NCBI RefSeq assembly: GCF_042646425.1
Contig: NZ_JBHRTR010000015.1
Coordinates: forward strand, 62,001 to 126,000
Length of the DNA: 64,000 nucleotides
Source: Marinibaculum pumilum
GTDB taxonomy: Bacteria; Pseudomonadota; Alphaproteobacteria; Ferrovibrionales; Ferrovibrionaceae
Direction of reading: 5' to 3'
The position numbers and the translations under genes are program-made. The notes under the pieces were generated by a model. It saw only the letters and a list, made by a program, of their open reading frames with translations, did not search any database and was not told the origin of the DNA. Below are positions 16,738-24,453 of this stretch, piece after piece; position 1 is the first letter of the stretch; every line of letters starts with the position of its first letter.

Positions 16738-16798
16738 TTGACAGCAAGCCGCATGGCTTGCAAGTCTATATTTGAACTAATGGTTCATATAATGAACC
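16738..16798 (+). promoter_or_regulatory. iclR-tctC control region with promoter -35 and operator dyads
   Basis: Three elements are visible between the divergent genes. First, a consensus -35 TTGACA at 16738-16743, although the best -10-like TATATT (16767-16772) is 23 bases away, which is longer than ideal. Second, a perfect dyad GCAAGCC-GCAT-GGCTTGC at 16744-16761. Third, an array TGAAC-TAATG-GTTCA (16773-16787) overlapping the perfect dyad GGTTCAT-ATA-ATGAACC (16782-16798). This gives three alternating GAAC/GTTC half-sites, the layout expected for an IclR-type operator. The AT-rich sequence stands out against the GC-rich surroundings. Confidence 0.6.
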
Positions 16799-16860
16799 GA
16801 TAACAAGCGAACCCGAAAACAGGGGGCGCCGCATCGCCGGCGCCGGGAAGGAGGTTCAGC

Positions 16861-17799
16861 ATGCGCAAGTCGATGGCCGCACTGCTTATGGGGGCCGTCC
16901 TGGCCTTGTCGCTGCAGGGAGCGGCGCTGGCGGAATATCCGGAGCGCCCGGTCAGCTTCATCGTTCCCTGGCCGCCCGGCGATCTGGAGGACCAGCTGAC
17001 CCGGATCATCGCCGAGCGCTTCACCGCGGAGGCCGGCGCGCCGGCCAAGGTGGTGAACCGGCCGGGCGGCGGCGGGGTCGAAGGCGCCACGGCGGTGGCC
17101 CGGGCCGCAGCCGACGGCTATACGATCGGCTCCTTCGTGATCGACGTGCCGACCATGCATATCATCCAGGGCAATGCGCCCTACGACCGCGCCAGTTTCG
17201 AGCCGGTGGGCATCTTCCTGACCTATCCGTTCGCCCTCGTGGCGCGGAAGGACGCGCCCTACGACGACCTCGCCGGCCTGGCCGCCCATGCCAGGGAGAA
17301 CCGGGTCACCCTCGGGCATTTCGGCTACGACCTGATTCCCACGATGGCGACCTTCCGCGCCGCGCAGGAACTCGGATTTTCCTTCGGTGCCGATGCCGCG
17401 TTCGATTCACTGGACTGCGCCACCCTCGCGAACGGCGATGCCGACGTGATGAACACCACGATGGCGACGGTCCTGCCCTGTCTCGACGAGATCAAGGTGC
17501 TGGCCGCCTATACCGACGCGCCGCTGTCGATCAAACCCGACGCCAAGCTCCTGTCGGCGCAGGTGCCGGGCCTGGACATCACCCTGTGGAACGGCCTGTT
17601 CGTGCCCGCGGGCACCCCGCAGGCCGTGAAGGACAAGCTTTCCGCCATCGCCAGCGCGGCGATGCAGAGCGACAAGGCGAAGGCGGTCGCCGAGGCGACC
17701 GGCGCCGGTGTCTACTGGCTCGGCGCGGAAGAGGCCAGGGCACGCATCGACAAGGACTATGCCGATGCCGAGGCCCTGGTGAAGTCCCTCAAGCAGTAG
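16861..17799 (+). CDS. tctC: tripartite tricarboxylate transporter substrate-binding protein
   Basis: Periplasmic binding protein of 312 residues of the TctC/Bug family. The signal peptide MRKSMAALLMGAVLALSLQG ends near AALAEYPERPV. The mature protein begins with the family-typical ERPVSFIVPWPPGD and has the conserved VVNRPGGGG loop. A strong GGAAGGAGG lies 7 bases before ATG 16861. Together with tctB and tctA downstream it forms a secondary uptake system for a carboxylate. Bug-fold proteins bind very diverse carboxylates, so the ligand cannot be stated. Control by the divergent IclR protein is likely. Confidence 0.92.
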   Translation: MRKSMAALLMGAVLALSLQGAALAEYPERPVSFIVPWPPGDLEDQLTRIIAERFTAEAGAPAKVVNRPGGGGVEGATAVARAAADGYTIGSFVIDVPTMHIIQGNAPYDRASFEPVGIFLTYPFALVARKDAPYDDLAGLAAHARENRVTLGHFGYDLIPTMATFRAAQELGFSFGADAAFDSLDCATLANGDADVMNTTMATVLPCLDEIKVLAAYTDAPLSIKPDAKLLSAQVPGLDITLWNGLFVPAGTPQAVKDKLSAIASAAMQSDKAKAVAEATGAGVYWLGAEEARARIDKDYADAEALVKSLKQ

Positions 17800-17829
17800 C
17801 GCCGGCGGTGCGCGGCGCGGGCCGCCGGG

Positions 17830-18411
17830 ATGTCGTCCGGACCGGTTTCAGGGTCAGGCCCGGGGCCGGGGGCCGAGGACCGCATCCCGCCGGAGACGGA
17901 GGCCCTGGTCGGCGCCGCATTCTTGGCGCTTGCAGTGCTGCTAGCGGCGCTGCTGCCGGTCGCGACCGAAACCCAGCCAGCAGGCAAGGCCTGGTTCCTG
18001 TCGCCGCGCAATGCGCCGCTCATCGGCCTGGCGATGATGGCGCTGCCCGGGCTGCTGCTGGGGCTGCGCGCCTTTCGCGGCTGGCGCGCAGCCGGCGACC
18101 GCGCCGCCTGTGCCCGGCGGATGGCCTTCGCCTTCCGCGACCTGGGCCCGGGGCTCGGCTACGCCGCCCTGTTCTGCGGCTATCTGTTCGCCCTGCCGCT
18201 GGCGGGATTCGCGCTGTCGACCCTGGCCTTCGGCCAGGCCTGCCTCTGGCTTGCCGGGCTGAGAAGCCTGCGCTGGGCAGGGTGGAACCTGCTGTTCGCG
18301 GTCGTCCTGGTCCTGGTGCTGCGTGCCGGCATGGGGCTCTGGTTTCCGCATGCCGCCCTGTTCCACTGGCTGCCGGGCGGGCTCGGCAATGCCGTCTCGC
18401 CCTATCTCTAG
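17830..18411 (+). CDS. tctB: tripartite tricarboxylate transporter small membrane subunit
   Basis: Membrane protein of 193 residues with four predicted hydrophobic helices (about 35-52, 69-85, 118-150 and 163-180) after a hydrophilic, acidic N-terminal tail. TctB subunits are poorly conserved but always sit beside the large subunit TctA, as here (9 bases apart). ATG 17830 lies 30 bases after tctC. The identification rests on topology, size and position more than on motifs. Confidence 0.85.
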   Translation: MSSGPVSGSGPGPGAEDRIPPETEALVGAAFLALAVLLAALLPVATETQPAGKAWFLSPRNAPLIGLAMMALPGLLLGLRAFRGWRAAGDRAACARRMAFAFRDLGPGLGYAALFCGYLFALPLAGFALSTLAFGQACLWLAGLRSLRWAGWNLLFAVVLVLVLRAGMGLWFPHAALFHWLPGGLGNAVSPYL

Positions 18412-18420
18412 GCCCGGGCG

Positions 18421-19929
18421 ATGGACGCGATCCTTCTTGGCCTCGAGCAGGTCGCCGTCCCGGCGGTGCTGCTGGCGCTGGTCGCCGGCGCCGTGATCGG
18501 CATCCTGATCGGCGCCGTGCCGGGCCTGGAGCCGGCCGGGGCGATGGCGGTCCTGCTGCCCTTCACCCTGGGGATGGAACCGCTTGCCGGCGTGACCCTG
18601 CTGCTCGGCACCTATGGCGGTGCCTGGTATGGCGGGGCGATCCCGGCGATCCTGCTGCGGGTGCCCGGTACCCCGGTGAACGTGCTGACCACCTACGACG
18701 GCTATCCGATGGCCCAGCGCGGAGAGGCGCATCGCGCCCTGTCGCTGGCCTATTCCTCCTCCTTCATCGGCGGCATCGCCAGCGTACTGGCCCTGATCGT
18801 GCTGGCGCCGCATCTCGCCGCCATCGCCGGCAGCTTCGGCGCGGCGGAGTTCGCCATGGTGGCGCTGGTCGCCATCGTCTCCGTCCTGCTGGCGCACCAG
18901 AAGCAGGGGCTGGCGGCGATCATGTCGCTGGGCTTCGGGCTCTTCCTGGGGTCGGTGGGCTTCGAGGGGGTGTTCAATTCGCAGCGCTTCACCTTCGGCG
19001 AGCCGTTCCTGATGGGCGGCATACCGCTGGTGCCGACCGTGATCGGCCTGTTCGCGATGTCCCAGGCCTTCATCCTGCTGCGGGGCCGGGCGCGCGCCGG
19101 CACGGTCGACGCTCCCTACCGCAACCGCCTGCGCGGCCTGGCGGAGGCGTTGCGCTACCCGCGGACCCTGGCCCGCTCCACGGGGCTCGGGCTCAGCATG
19201 GGCCTGCTGCCCGGGGTGGGGGAGTTCGGCGCGCAGTTCCTGTCCTATTCCCTGGCCCGGCGGGCGTCCCGCAACCCGGAGAGGTTCGGCAAGGGCGCGC
19301 CGGAAGGGCTGATCGCTTCGGAGGCGTCGATCAACGCCTGCACCTCCACTGCGATGGTACCGCTGCTGGCGCTGGGCATCCCGGTCGATCCGCTGATGGC
19401 GATGATCCTGTCGGTCTTCGTGATCCACAACTACATCCCCGGGCCGCGGCTGTTCGCGGAGCATCCGGAGTTCATCTCCGGGCTCTACGTCTCGCTGTTC
19501 CTGCTCAACATCGTGGTGCTGCTGGTGCTGCTGGTATCGACCCGCACCATCACCCGGCTGGCCGCGATCGAGCCGCGCTTCATCGGCATGACCGTGCTCG
19601 TGCTCTCCCTGGTCGGCGCCTACACCCAGAACTACCGGATCTCCGACGCGCTGATCGCTGTGGTCTTCGGGATCGTCGGCCTGGTGCTGCTGCGCAGCCG
19701 GATCCCGCCCTTTCCCCTGGTGATCGGCCTGGTGCTGGGGCCGCTGTTGGAGAGCCGCATGATGCAGTCGCTGGCGCTTGCCGGCGGCGACCCCTCGATT
19801 TTCGTCACCCGGCCGATCGCCGCGGTGCTGCTGGCGATTGCCCTGGCGGGACTGCTGCTGTTCGTCGCCGGGCTGCTGCGCGACCGGCGCGGCCCGTCGC
19901 CACAGGAGGATCGTCGTGAAGCAGGCTGA
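18421..19929 (+). CDS. tctA: tripartite tricarboxylate transporter large membrane subunit
   Basis: Integral membrane protein of 502 residues with about 11-12 hydrophobic segments. It carries the two TctA signatures: GAVPGLEPAGAMAVLLPFTL near residue 35, and the internal repeat GLSMGLLPGVGEFGAQFLSY near residue 260. LLGTYGGAWYGGAIPAILL and RVPGTPVNVLTTYDGYPMA are strongly family-typical. It forms the transport channel, driven by an ion gradient. The C-terminal 14 bases overlap the aldehyde dehydrogenase gene, which points to translational coupling of uptake with catabolism. Confidence 0.94.
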   Translation: MDAILLGLEQVAVPAVLLALVAGAVIGILIGAVPGLEPAGAMAVLLPFTLGMEPLAGVTLLLGTYGGAWYGGAIPAILLRVPGTPVNVLTTYDGYPMAQRGEAHRALSLAYSSSFIGGIASVLALIVLAPHLAAIAGSFGAAEFAMVALVAIVSVLLAHQKQGLAAIMSLGFGLFLGSVGFEGVFNSQRFTFGEPFLMGGIPLVPTVIGLFAMSQAFILLRGRARAGTVDAPYRNRLRGLAEALRYPRTLARSTGLGLSMGLLPGVGEFGAQFLSYSLARRASRNPERFGKGAPEGLIASEASINACTSTAMVPLLALGIPVDPLMAMILSVFVIHNYIPGPRLFAEHPEFISGLYVSLFLLNIVVLLVLLVSTRTITRLAAIEPRFIGMTVLVLSLVGAYTQNYRISDALIAVVFGIVGLVLLRSRIPPFPLVIGLVLGPLLESRMMQSLALAGGDPSIFVTRPIAAVLLAIALAGLLLFVAGLLRDRRGPSPQEDRREAG

Positions 19930-21400
19930 GATCGACAGGGAGCGCGCCCGCCCGGTGCCGCCGCGCCAGCTGTTCGTCGACGGGGACTGGACGCCGGCCC
20001 TGTCGGCGGCGGTGCTGGACGTGATCTCGCCGATCGACGGCAGCCGCCTGACCAGCATCGCCGATGCCGGGCCGGCGGATGTGGACCGGGCCGTCGCCGC
20101 GGCGCGGCGTGCCTTCGAGCATGGCGGCTGGTCGCGCATGGCGCCGGCCGGCCGCAAGAGGGTGCTGCTGCGCCTGGCCGACCTGATCGAGGCGCATGCG
20201 CTGGAGCTGGCGGTGCTGGGGGTGCGCGACAACGGCACCGAGATCGGCATGGCCTACAAGGCGGAGCCGCTGTCCGCCGCCGGCACCTTCCGCTGGTACG
20301 CGGAGGCGGTCGACAAGGTCTATGGCGAGATCGCCCCGACCGCTGCCGACGTTCTGGGCCTGGTACACCGGGAGCCTCTCGGTGTCGTGGCCGCGATCGT
20401 GCCCTGGAACTTCCCGATGATGATCGGCGCCTGGAAGATCGCGCCCGCGCTGGCCGCCGGCAATGCGGTGGTGGTGAAGCCGCCGGAGGGCGCCTCGCTC
20501 ACCCTGCTGCGGCTTGCCGAGCTGGCGGCGGAAGCCGGCCTGCCGGAAGGTGTGCTGAATGTCGTCACCGGCCGCGGCGCGGTGGCGGGCGAGGCGCTGG
20601 GCCTTCACATGGATGTCGACGCGATTGCCTTCACCGGCTCGGGTGCGGTCGGGCGCCGCCTGCTGGACTATGCCGCGCGGTCGAACCTGAAGCGGGTGCA
20701 TCTGGAACTGGGCGGCAAGTCGCCGAACATCGTCTTCGACGATGTCGCCGATATCGCCCGCGCGGCGCAGGTTTCCGCCAGCGGCATCTTCCGCAATTCG
20801 GGCCAGGTCTGCGTCGCAGGCTCGCGCCTGCTGGTGCAGTCCGGCGTGCACGACCGCTTCGTCGAGGCACTGCTGGCGGCCACGGCGAAGCTGCGGGTGG
20901 GCGATCCGCTCGACCTGGCGTCCGGCATCGGGGCGATATCCAGCGCCGAGCAGCTGGCGAAGAACCTCGATCATGTCGCGGCTGCGGAGGCGGAAGGCGC
21001 GGAACGCCTGACCGGCGGCAACCGCCTGCTGGAGGAGAGCGGCGGCTTCTACATGGCGCCGACGGTGTTCGACAGGGTCCGGCCGGAGATGCGGCTGTCC
21101 CGCGAGGAGGTGTTCGGTCCCGTGCTGGCGATTACCGCCTTCGACACCGAGGAGGAGGCGGTGCGGCTCGCCAACGGCACCGACTACGGCCTTGCCGCCG
21201 CGGTCTGGACCGCCGACCTGTCGCGTGCCCATCGCATGGTGCGCGCCGTGCGCGCCGGCGTGGTCCATGTGAACACCTATGGCGGCACCGACATCACCGT
21301 GCCGCTGGGCGGCTTCCGGCAGTCGGGGTTCGGGCGCGACAAGTCGTTGCACGCGTTCGACGGCTATTCCGACCTGAAGACCGCGTGGATCGCCCTGTGA
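19916..21400 (+). CDS. NAD(P)-dependent aldehyde dehydrogenase
   Basis: Aldehyde dehydrogenase of 494 residues. Motifs in order: VAAIVPWNFPMMIGAWKIAP (cofactor-binding Asn), VVKPPEGASLT, AFTGSGAVGRRLL, the general-base glutamate in LELGGKSPNIVF, and the nucleophilic cysteine in NSGQVCVAGSRL. The C-terminal end is LGGFRQSGFGRDKSLHAF. The start is GTG 19916 because AGGAGGA lies 5 bases upstream; this overlaps tctA by 14 bases. Position suggests it oxidises an aldehyde derived from the compound imported by TctCBA, possibly after transamination by the next gene product. The GRDKSLHAFDGYSDLK end resembles gamma-glutamyl-gamma-aminobutyraldehyde dehydrogenases. Confidence 0.93.
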   Translation: MKQAEIDRERARPVPPRQLFVDGDWTPALSAAVLDVISPIDGSRLTSIADAGPADVDRAVAAARRAFEHGGWSRMAPAGRKRVLLRLADLIEAHALELAVLGVRDNGTEIGMAYKAEPLSAAGTFRWYAEAVDKVYGEIAPTAADVLGLVHREPLGVVAAIVPWNFPMMIGAWKIAPALAAGNAVVVKPPEGASLTLLRLAELAAEAGLPEGVLNVVTGRGAVAGEALGLHMDVDAIAFTGSGAVGRRLLDYAARSNLKRVHLELGGKSPNIVFDDVADIARAAQVSASGIFRNSGQVCVAGSRLLVQSGVHDRFVEALLAATAKLRVGDPLDLASGIGAISSAEQLAKNLDHVAAAEAEGAERLTGGNRLLEESGGFYMAPTVFDRVRPEMRLSREEVFGPVLAITAFDTEEEAVRLANGTDYGLAAAVWTADLSRAHRMVRAVRAGVVHVNTYGGTDITVPLGGFRQSGFGRDKSLHAFDGYSDLKTAWIAL

Positions 21401-22818
21401 GCGCCCCTGGAAGCTCCTCTGGAAGCACCCCTGGGGCCGCCGGCGGCGACCGTGCGGCACGGATCGACGCCCTGATCGAGCGCGAGCAGGAGCGCTTCCG
21501 CCAGAGCCATCCGCGCGCCGCCGCCGCCTGGGAGGAGGGGCAGCAGCATTTCCTGTACGGCGCCCCGTCGCACTGGATGCGGCGCTGGGCCGGCGGCTTC
21601 CCGGTCTATGTGGCGGAAGCGCAGGGCGCGCGGATCGTCGATATCGACGGCCGCGACTATGTCGATTTCTGCCTCGGCGATACCGGCGGCATGTGCGGCC
21701 ATGCGCCGGAGCCGGTGACCCGCGCGGCGGTGCGCCAGCTGCAGCGCGGCGCGACGACGATGCTGCCGACCCTGGACAGCCTCTGGGTGGGCGCGGAACT
21801 GGCCCGGCGCTTCGGCCTGCCGTACTGGACCCTGACCACCTCCGCCACCGACGCCAATCGCGGCGCGATCCGGATCGCCCGCATGATCACCGGCCGCGAC
21901 AAGGTGCTGGTCTTTTCCGGCTGCTATCACGGCGGGGTGGAGGAGGCGCATGTCGAGATCCGCGAGGGGCGGGTCGGCCTGCGCAACATGATCCATCCCA
22001 ACGGCGTGGACCATGAGGCGGTCTCCAGGGTGGTGGAGTTCAACGACATCGCGGCGCTGGAGGCGGCGCTGGCCGAGGGCGACATCGCCTGCGTGCTGAC
22101 CGAGCCGCTGATGACGAACTTCGGCATGATCCCGGTGGCGGAGGGGTTCCACGCGGCGCTGCGCGCGGCGACCCGGCGCGCCGGCACCCTGCTGGTGATC
22201 GACGAGACGCACACGATCTCCTGCGGCCCCGGCGGCTATACCGCCCTGCACGGGCTGGAGCCGGACATCCTGGTGGCCGGCAAGGCGATCGCCGGCGGCG
22301 TGCCGGCCGGCATCTTCGGCGTCAGCGCGGCGGTCGCGGAGCGCATGTGGGCGCAGGTGCCGCGGACCAACCCGAAGCACCGGCAGTCGGCGCATCTGGG
22401 CATCGGCGGCACCCTGGCGGGCAATGCGCTGACCGTCGCCACCATGCGCGCGGTGCTGGAAGAGGTGTTGACCCCCGACGCCTTTGGGCGGATGACCGCC
22501 TGCGCCGGGCGGCTGGCGGAAGGGGCGGAGGCGGTGATCGCCGAACATGCGCTGCCCTGGCATGTCACCCGCATCGGCGCGCGGGCGGAGATCATGTTCT
22601 CGCCCGCGCCGCCCACCTGCGGCGCCGACGTGATCGCCGGCCGCGATCCCGGCCTGGAGACCCTGCTGCACGCCTTCTACATGAACGAGGGCGTGCTGGT
22701 GACGCCGTTCCACACCATGTTCCTGTGCTGCCCCGCGACGACCGAGGCCGATGTCGACCGGCACACGGCGGTGTTCCGCCGCTTCGTCGCCCTGCTGCGG
22801 CAGGAGGGGCTGGCCTGA
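21397..22818 (+). CDS. class III aminotransferase, glutamate-1-semialdehyde aminomutase-like
   Basis: PLP enzyme of 473 residues. Its layout follows glutamate-1-semialdehyde aminomutase-like aminotransferases: FLYGAPSHWMRRW and VDFCLGDTGGMCGHAPEPV near the N-terminus, TTSATDANRGAIRIAR for the phosphate site, LLVIDETHTISCGPGGYT, and the Schiff-base lysine in LVAGKAIAGGVPAG. Start GTG 21397 overlaps the aldehyde dehydrogenase stop (GTGA); GTG 21385 is an alternative. True heme-pathway GsaM is shorter and lacks this context, so a catabolic role on an amino acid or amine is more likely. Confidence 0.9.
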   Translation: MSAPGSSSGSTPGAAGGDRAARIDALIEREQERFRQSHPRAAAAWEEGQQHFLYGAPSHWMRRWAGGFPVYVAEAQGARIVDIDGRDYVDFCLGDTGGMCGHAPEPVTRAAVRQLQRGATTMLPTLDSLWVGAELARRFGLPYWTLTTSATDANRGAIRIARMITGRDKVLVFSGCYHGGVEEAHVEIREGRVGLRNMIHPNGVDHEAVSRVVEFNDIAALEAALAEGDIACVLTEPLMTNFGMIPVAEGFHAALRAATRRAGTLLVIDETHTISCGPGGYTALHGLEPDILVAGKAIAGGVPAGIFGVSAAVAERMWAQVPRTNPKHRQSAHLGIGGTLAGNALTVATMRAVLEEVLTPDAFGRMTACAGRLAEGAEAVIAEHALPWHVTRIGARAEIMFSPAPPTCGADVIAGRDPGLETLLHAFYMNEGVLVTPFHTMFLCCPATTEADVDRHTAVFRRFVALLRQEGLA

Positions 22819-23630
22819 TGCCGGGCCCGGGCTTCGACCTGTCCGGCCGGGTGGCGCTGGTGACCGGCGGCGCACGCGGCATCGGCGCCGCCATCGTCAC
22901 CCGCTTCGCCGAGGCCGGCGCGACACTGGTCTGCGCCAACCGCACCCTGGCGCCGGCGGAGGAACTGGCCGACGGCTTGCGCGGGCGCGGCATGGCCGTC
23001 TCCGCCGCGCCGATCGGCGGCCTCGGCCGCAGCGATCTTGCGGCACTGGTGGATGGCTGCGCGGACCGTCACGGCCGGCTGGACATCCTGGTCCACAATG
23101 CCGGCGGATGCCCGTGGGCGGAACTGGAGGCGCTGCAGGAGGCGGAACTGGAGGCGGCGCTCGACGTCAACCTGAAGGCCTGCTTCTGGCTGGCGCAGGC
23201 CGCGATCCCGCATATGCGCCGCAACCGGCATGGCCGGATCCTGGTCACCTCCTCGGTCTCCGCGCGGGTGGCGATGGGCGGCGGCGCCCATTACGCGGCG
23301 GCCAAGGCCGGCGCCAACGCCTTCATCCGCGGCGCCGCCTTCGAGCTCGCCCGCGACGGCATCACGGTGAACGGGGTCGAGCCGGGCTTCATCGCCAAGC
23401 CCGGCCGCGGCAGCCTCAGCACGCCGGAGGCGCTGGCGGCGATCGGCCGGCACGTGCCGATGGGCCATGCCGGCGCGGCCGACGACATCGCCTTCGCCAT
23501 GCTCTACCTCGCCTCCGACGAGGCGCGATACACCACCGGGCAGACCATCGTGGTCGATGGCGGCGCCACCCTGCCGGAGACCGGCTTCGCCGTGGAACGC
23601 CGCTGGGGCCCGGCCGGAGGCCTCGCGTGA
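22818..23630 (+). CDS. SDR family oxidoreductase (first of a pair)
   Basis: Short-chain dehydrogenase/reductase of 270 residues. It has the cofactor motif TGGARGIGAA (about 15-24), NAG in VHNAGGCPW, serine in TSSVSARVAMG, and the catalytic YAAAK. The arginine at ANRTL after the second strand suggests NADP preference. ATG 22818 overlaps the stop of the aminotransferase gene (TGATG), and GGAGGGG lies about 8 bases upstream. It is translationally coupled to the next SDR gene, indicating two sequential or alternative carbonyl/alcohol conversions in the same route. Confidence 0.9.
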   Translation: MPGPGFDLSGRVALVTGGARGIGAAIVTRFAEAGATLVCANRTLAPAEELADGLRGRGMAVSAAPIGGLGRSDLAALVDGCADRHGRLDILVHNAGGCPWAELEALQEAELEAALDVNLKACFWLAQAAIPHMRRNRHGRILVTSSVSARVAMGGGAHYAAAKAGANAFIRGAAFELARDGITVNGVEPGFIAKPGRGSLSTPEALAAIGRHVPMGHAGAADDIAFAMLYLASDEARYTTGQTIVVDGGATLPETGFAVERRWGPAGGLA

Positions 23631-24400
23631 GGAGGCGGCTGCAGGGGCGGCGGGCCCTCGTCGCCGGGGCGGCGACCGGGATCGGCCGCGCCACGGCGGA
23701 ACTGTTCGCCCGCGAGGGGGCCGATCTCGTGCTGTTCGGCCTGGGCGGGGCGGCGCTGGACGATGCTGCCGCCGCCACCGGCGGCCGCGCGGTGCATGGC
23801 GATGTCACCCTGGCCGCCGATATCGGCGCCGCGATCGCGGCCTGCGACGGCCGGCTGGAGATCCTGGTCAACGCCGCCGGGCTGATCGTGCCGGACCGCC
23901 CGGCATCGGTCGACGACGCGGTCTGGGAGCGCACCCTTCGGGTCAACCTGACCGGTGCGATGATGACCTGCCGCGCGGCGCTGCCGCTGCTGGCGCGGGC
24001 CGGCGGCGCGGTGGTCAACATCGCCTCCGTCGCCGCCTTCAATGCCAGTCCGGACTCCGCCAGCTATGCCGCCAGCAAGGCGGGGCTGGTGGCCTATACC
24101 CGGTCGCTCGCCTACGCCCATGGCGGCGACGGCATCCGCGCCAATGCGGTGGCGCCGGGCTGGGTGCGCACGCCGATGAGCGAGATGGAGATGGACCTGG
24201 CGGCCGCCGCTGCCGGGACCGACCGCGATGCGGCGTTCGCCGCGCTGGCCGGGCGCATCGCGCTCGGCCGGATCGCGATGCCGGCGGAAATCGCCGCCTG
24301 CTGCCTGTTCCTGGCCTCCGACGAGGCCTCCTTCGTGACCGGTGCGGTCCTTGTCGCCGATGGCGGCGGCCGCGCACCGACGCAGAACCGGGCCGTGTGA
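23627..24400 (+). CDS. SDR family oxidoreductase (second of a pair)
   Basis: Short-chain dehydrogenase/reductase of 257 residues: cofactor motif AGAATGIGRATAE near the N-terminus, NAAG in LVNAAGLIV, serine in NIASVAAFNAS, and catalytic YAASK. The acidic DVTLAADIGAA segment and lack of a basic residue after strand two are compatible with NAD. Start GTG 23627 overlaps the preceding stop as GTGA, and CGGAGG lies 7 bases upstream. Its sequence differs clearly from its upstream neighbour, so the pair is not a recent tandem duplication. Confidence 0.9.
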   Translation: MRRRLQGRRALVAGAATGIGRATAELFAREGADLVLFGLGGAALDDAAAATGGRAVHGDVTLAADIGAAIAACDGRLEILVNAAGLIVPDRPASVDDAVWERTLRVNLTGAMMTCRAALPLLARAGGAVVNIASVAAFNASPDSASYAASKAGLVAYTRSLAYAHGGDGIRANAVAPGWVRTPMSEMEMDLAAAAAGTDRDAAFAALAGRIALGRIAMPAEIAACCLFLASDEASFVTGAVLVADGGGRAPTQNRAV

Positions 24401-24453
24401 TGGCCCCCGCCGCAGCCTAGCGCCGGCCGCAGCCAGCAGAGGAACCCAGAACC

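Noticed and set aside
17941..20250. 769-residue frame opposite tctB, tctA and aldehyde dehydrogenase
   Set aside because: Antisense shadow rich in His, Gln, Arg and Gly, spanning three real genes with clear motifs; no ribosome-binding site.
21397..22818. Assignment of this aminotransferase as hemL (glutamate-1-semialdehyde aminomutase)
   Set aside because: Longer than HemL and embedded in a catabolic operon with transporter and dehydrogenase genes, so a heme role is unlikely.
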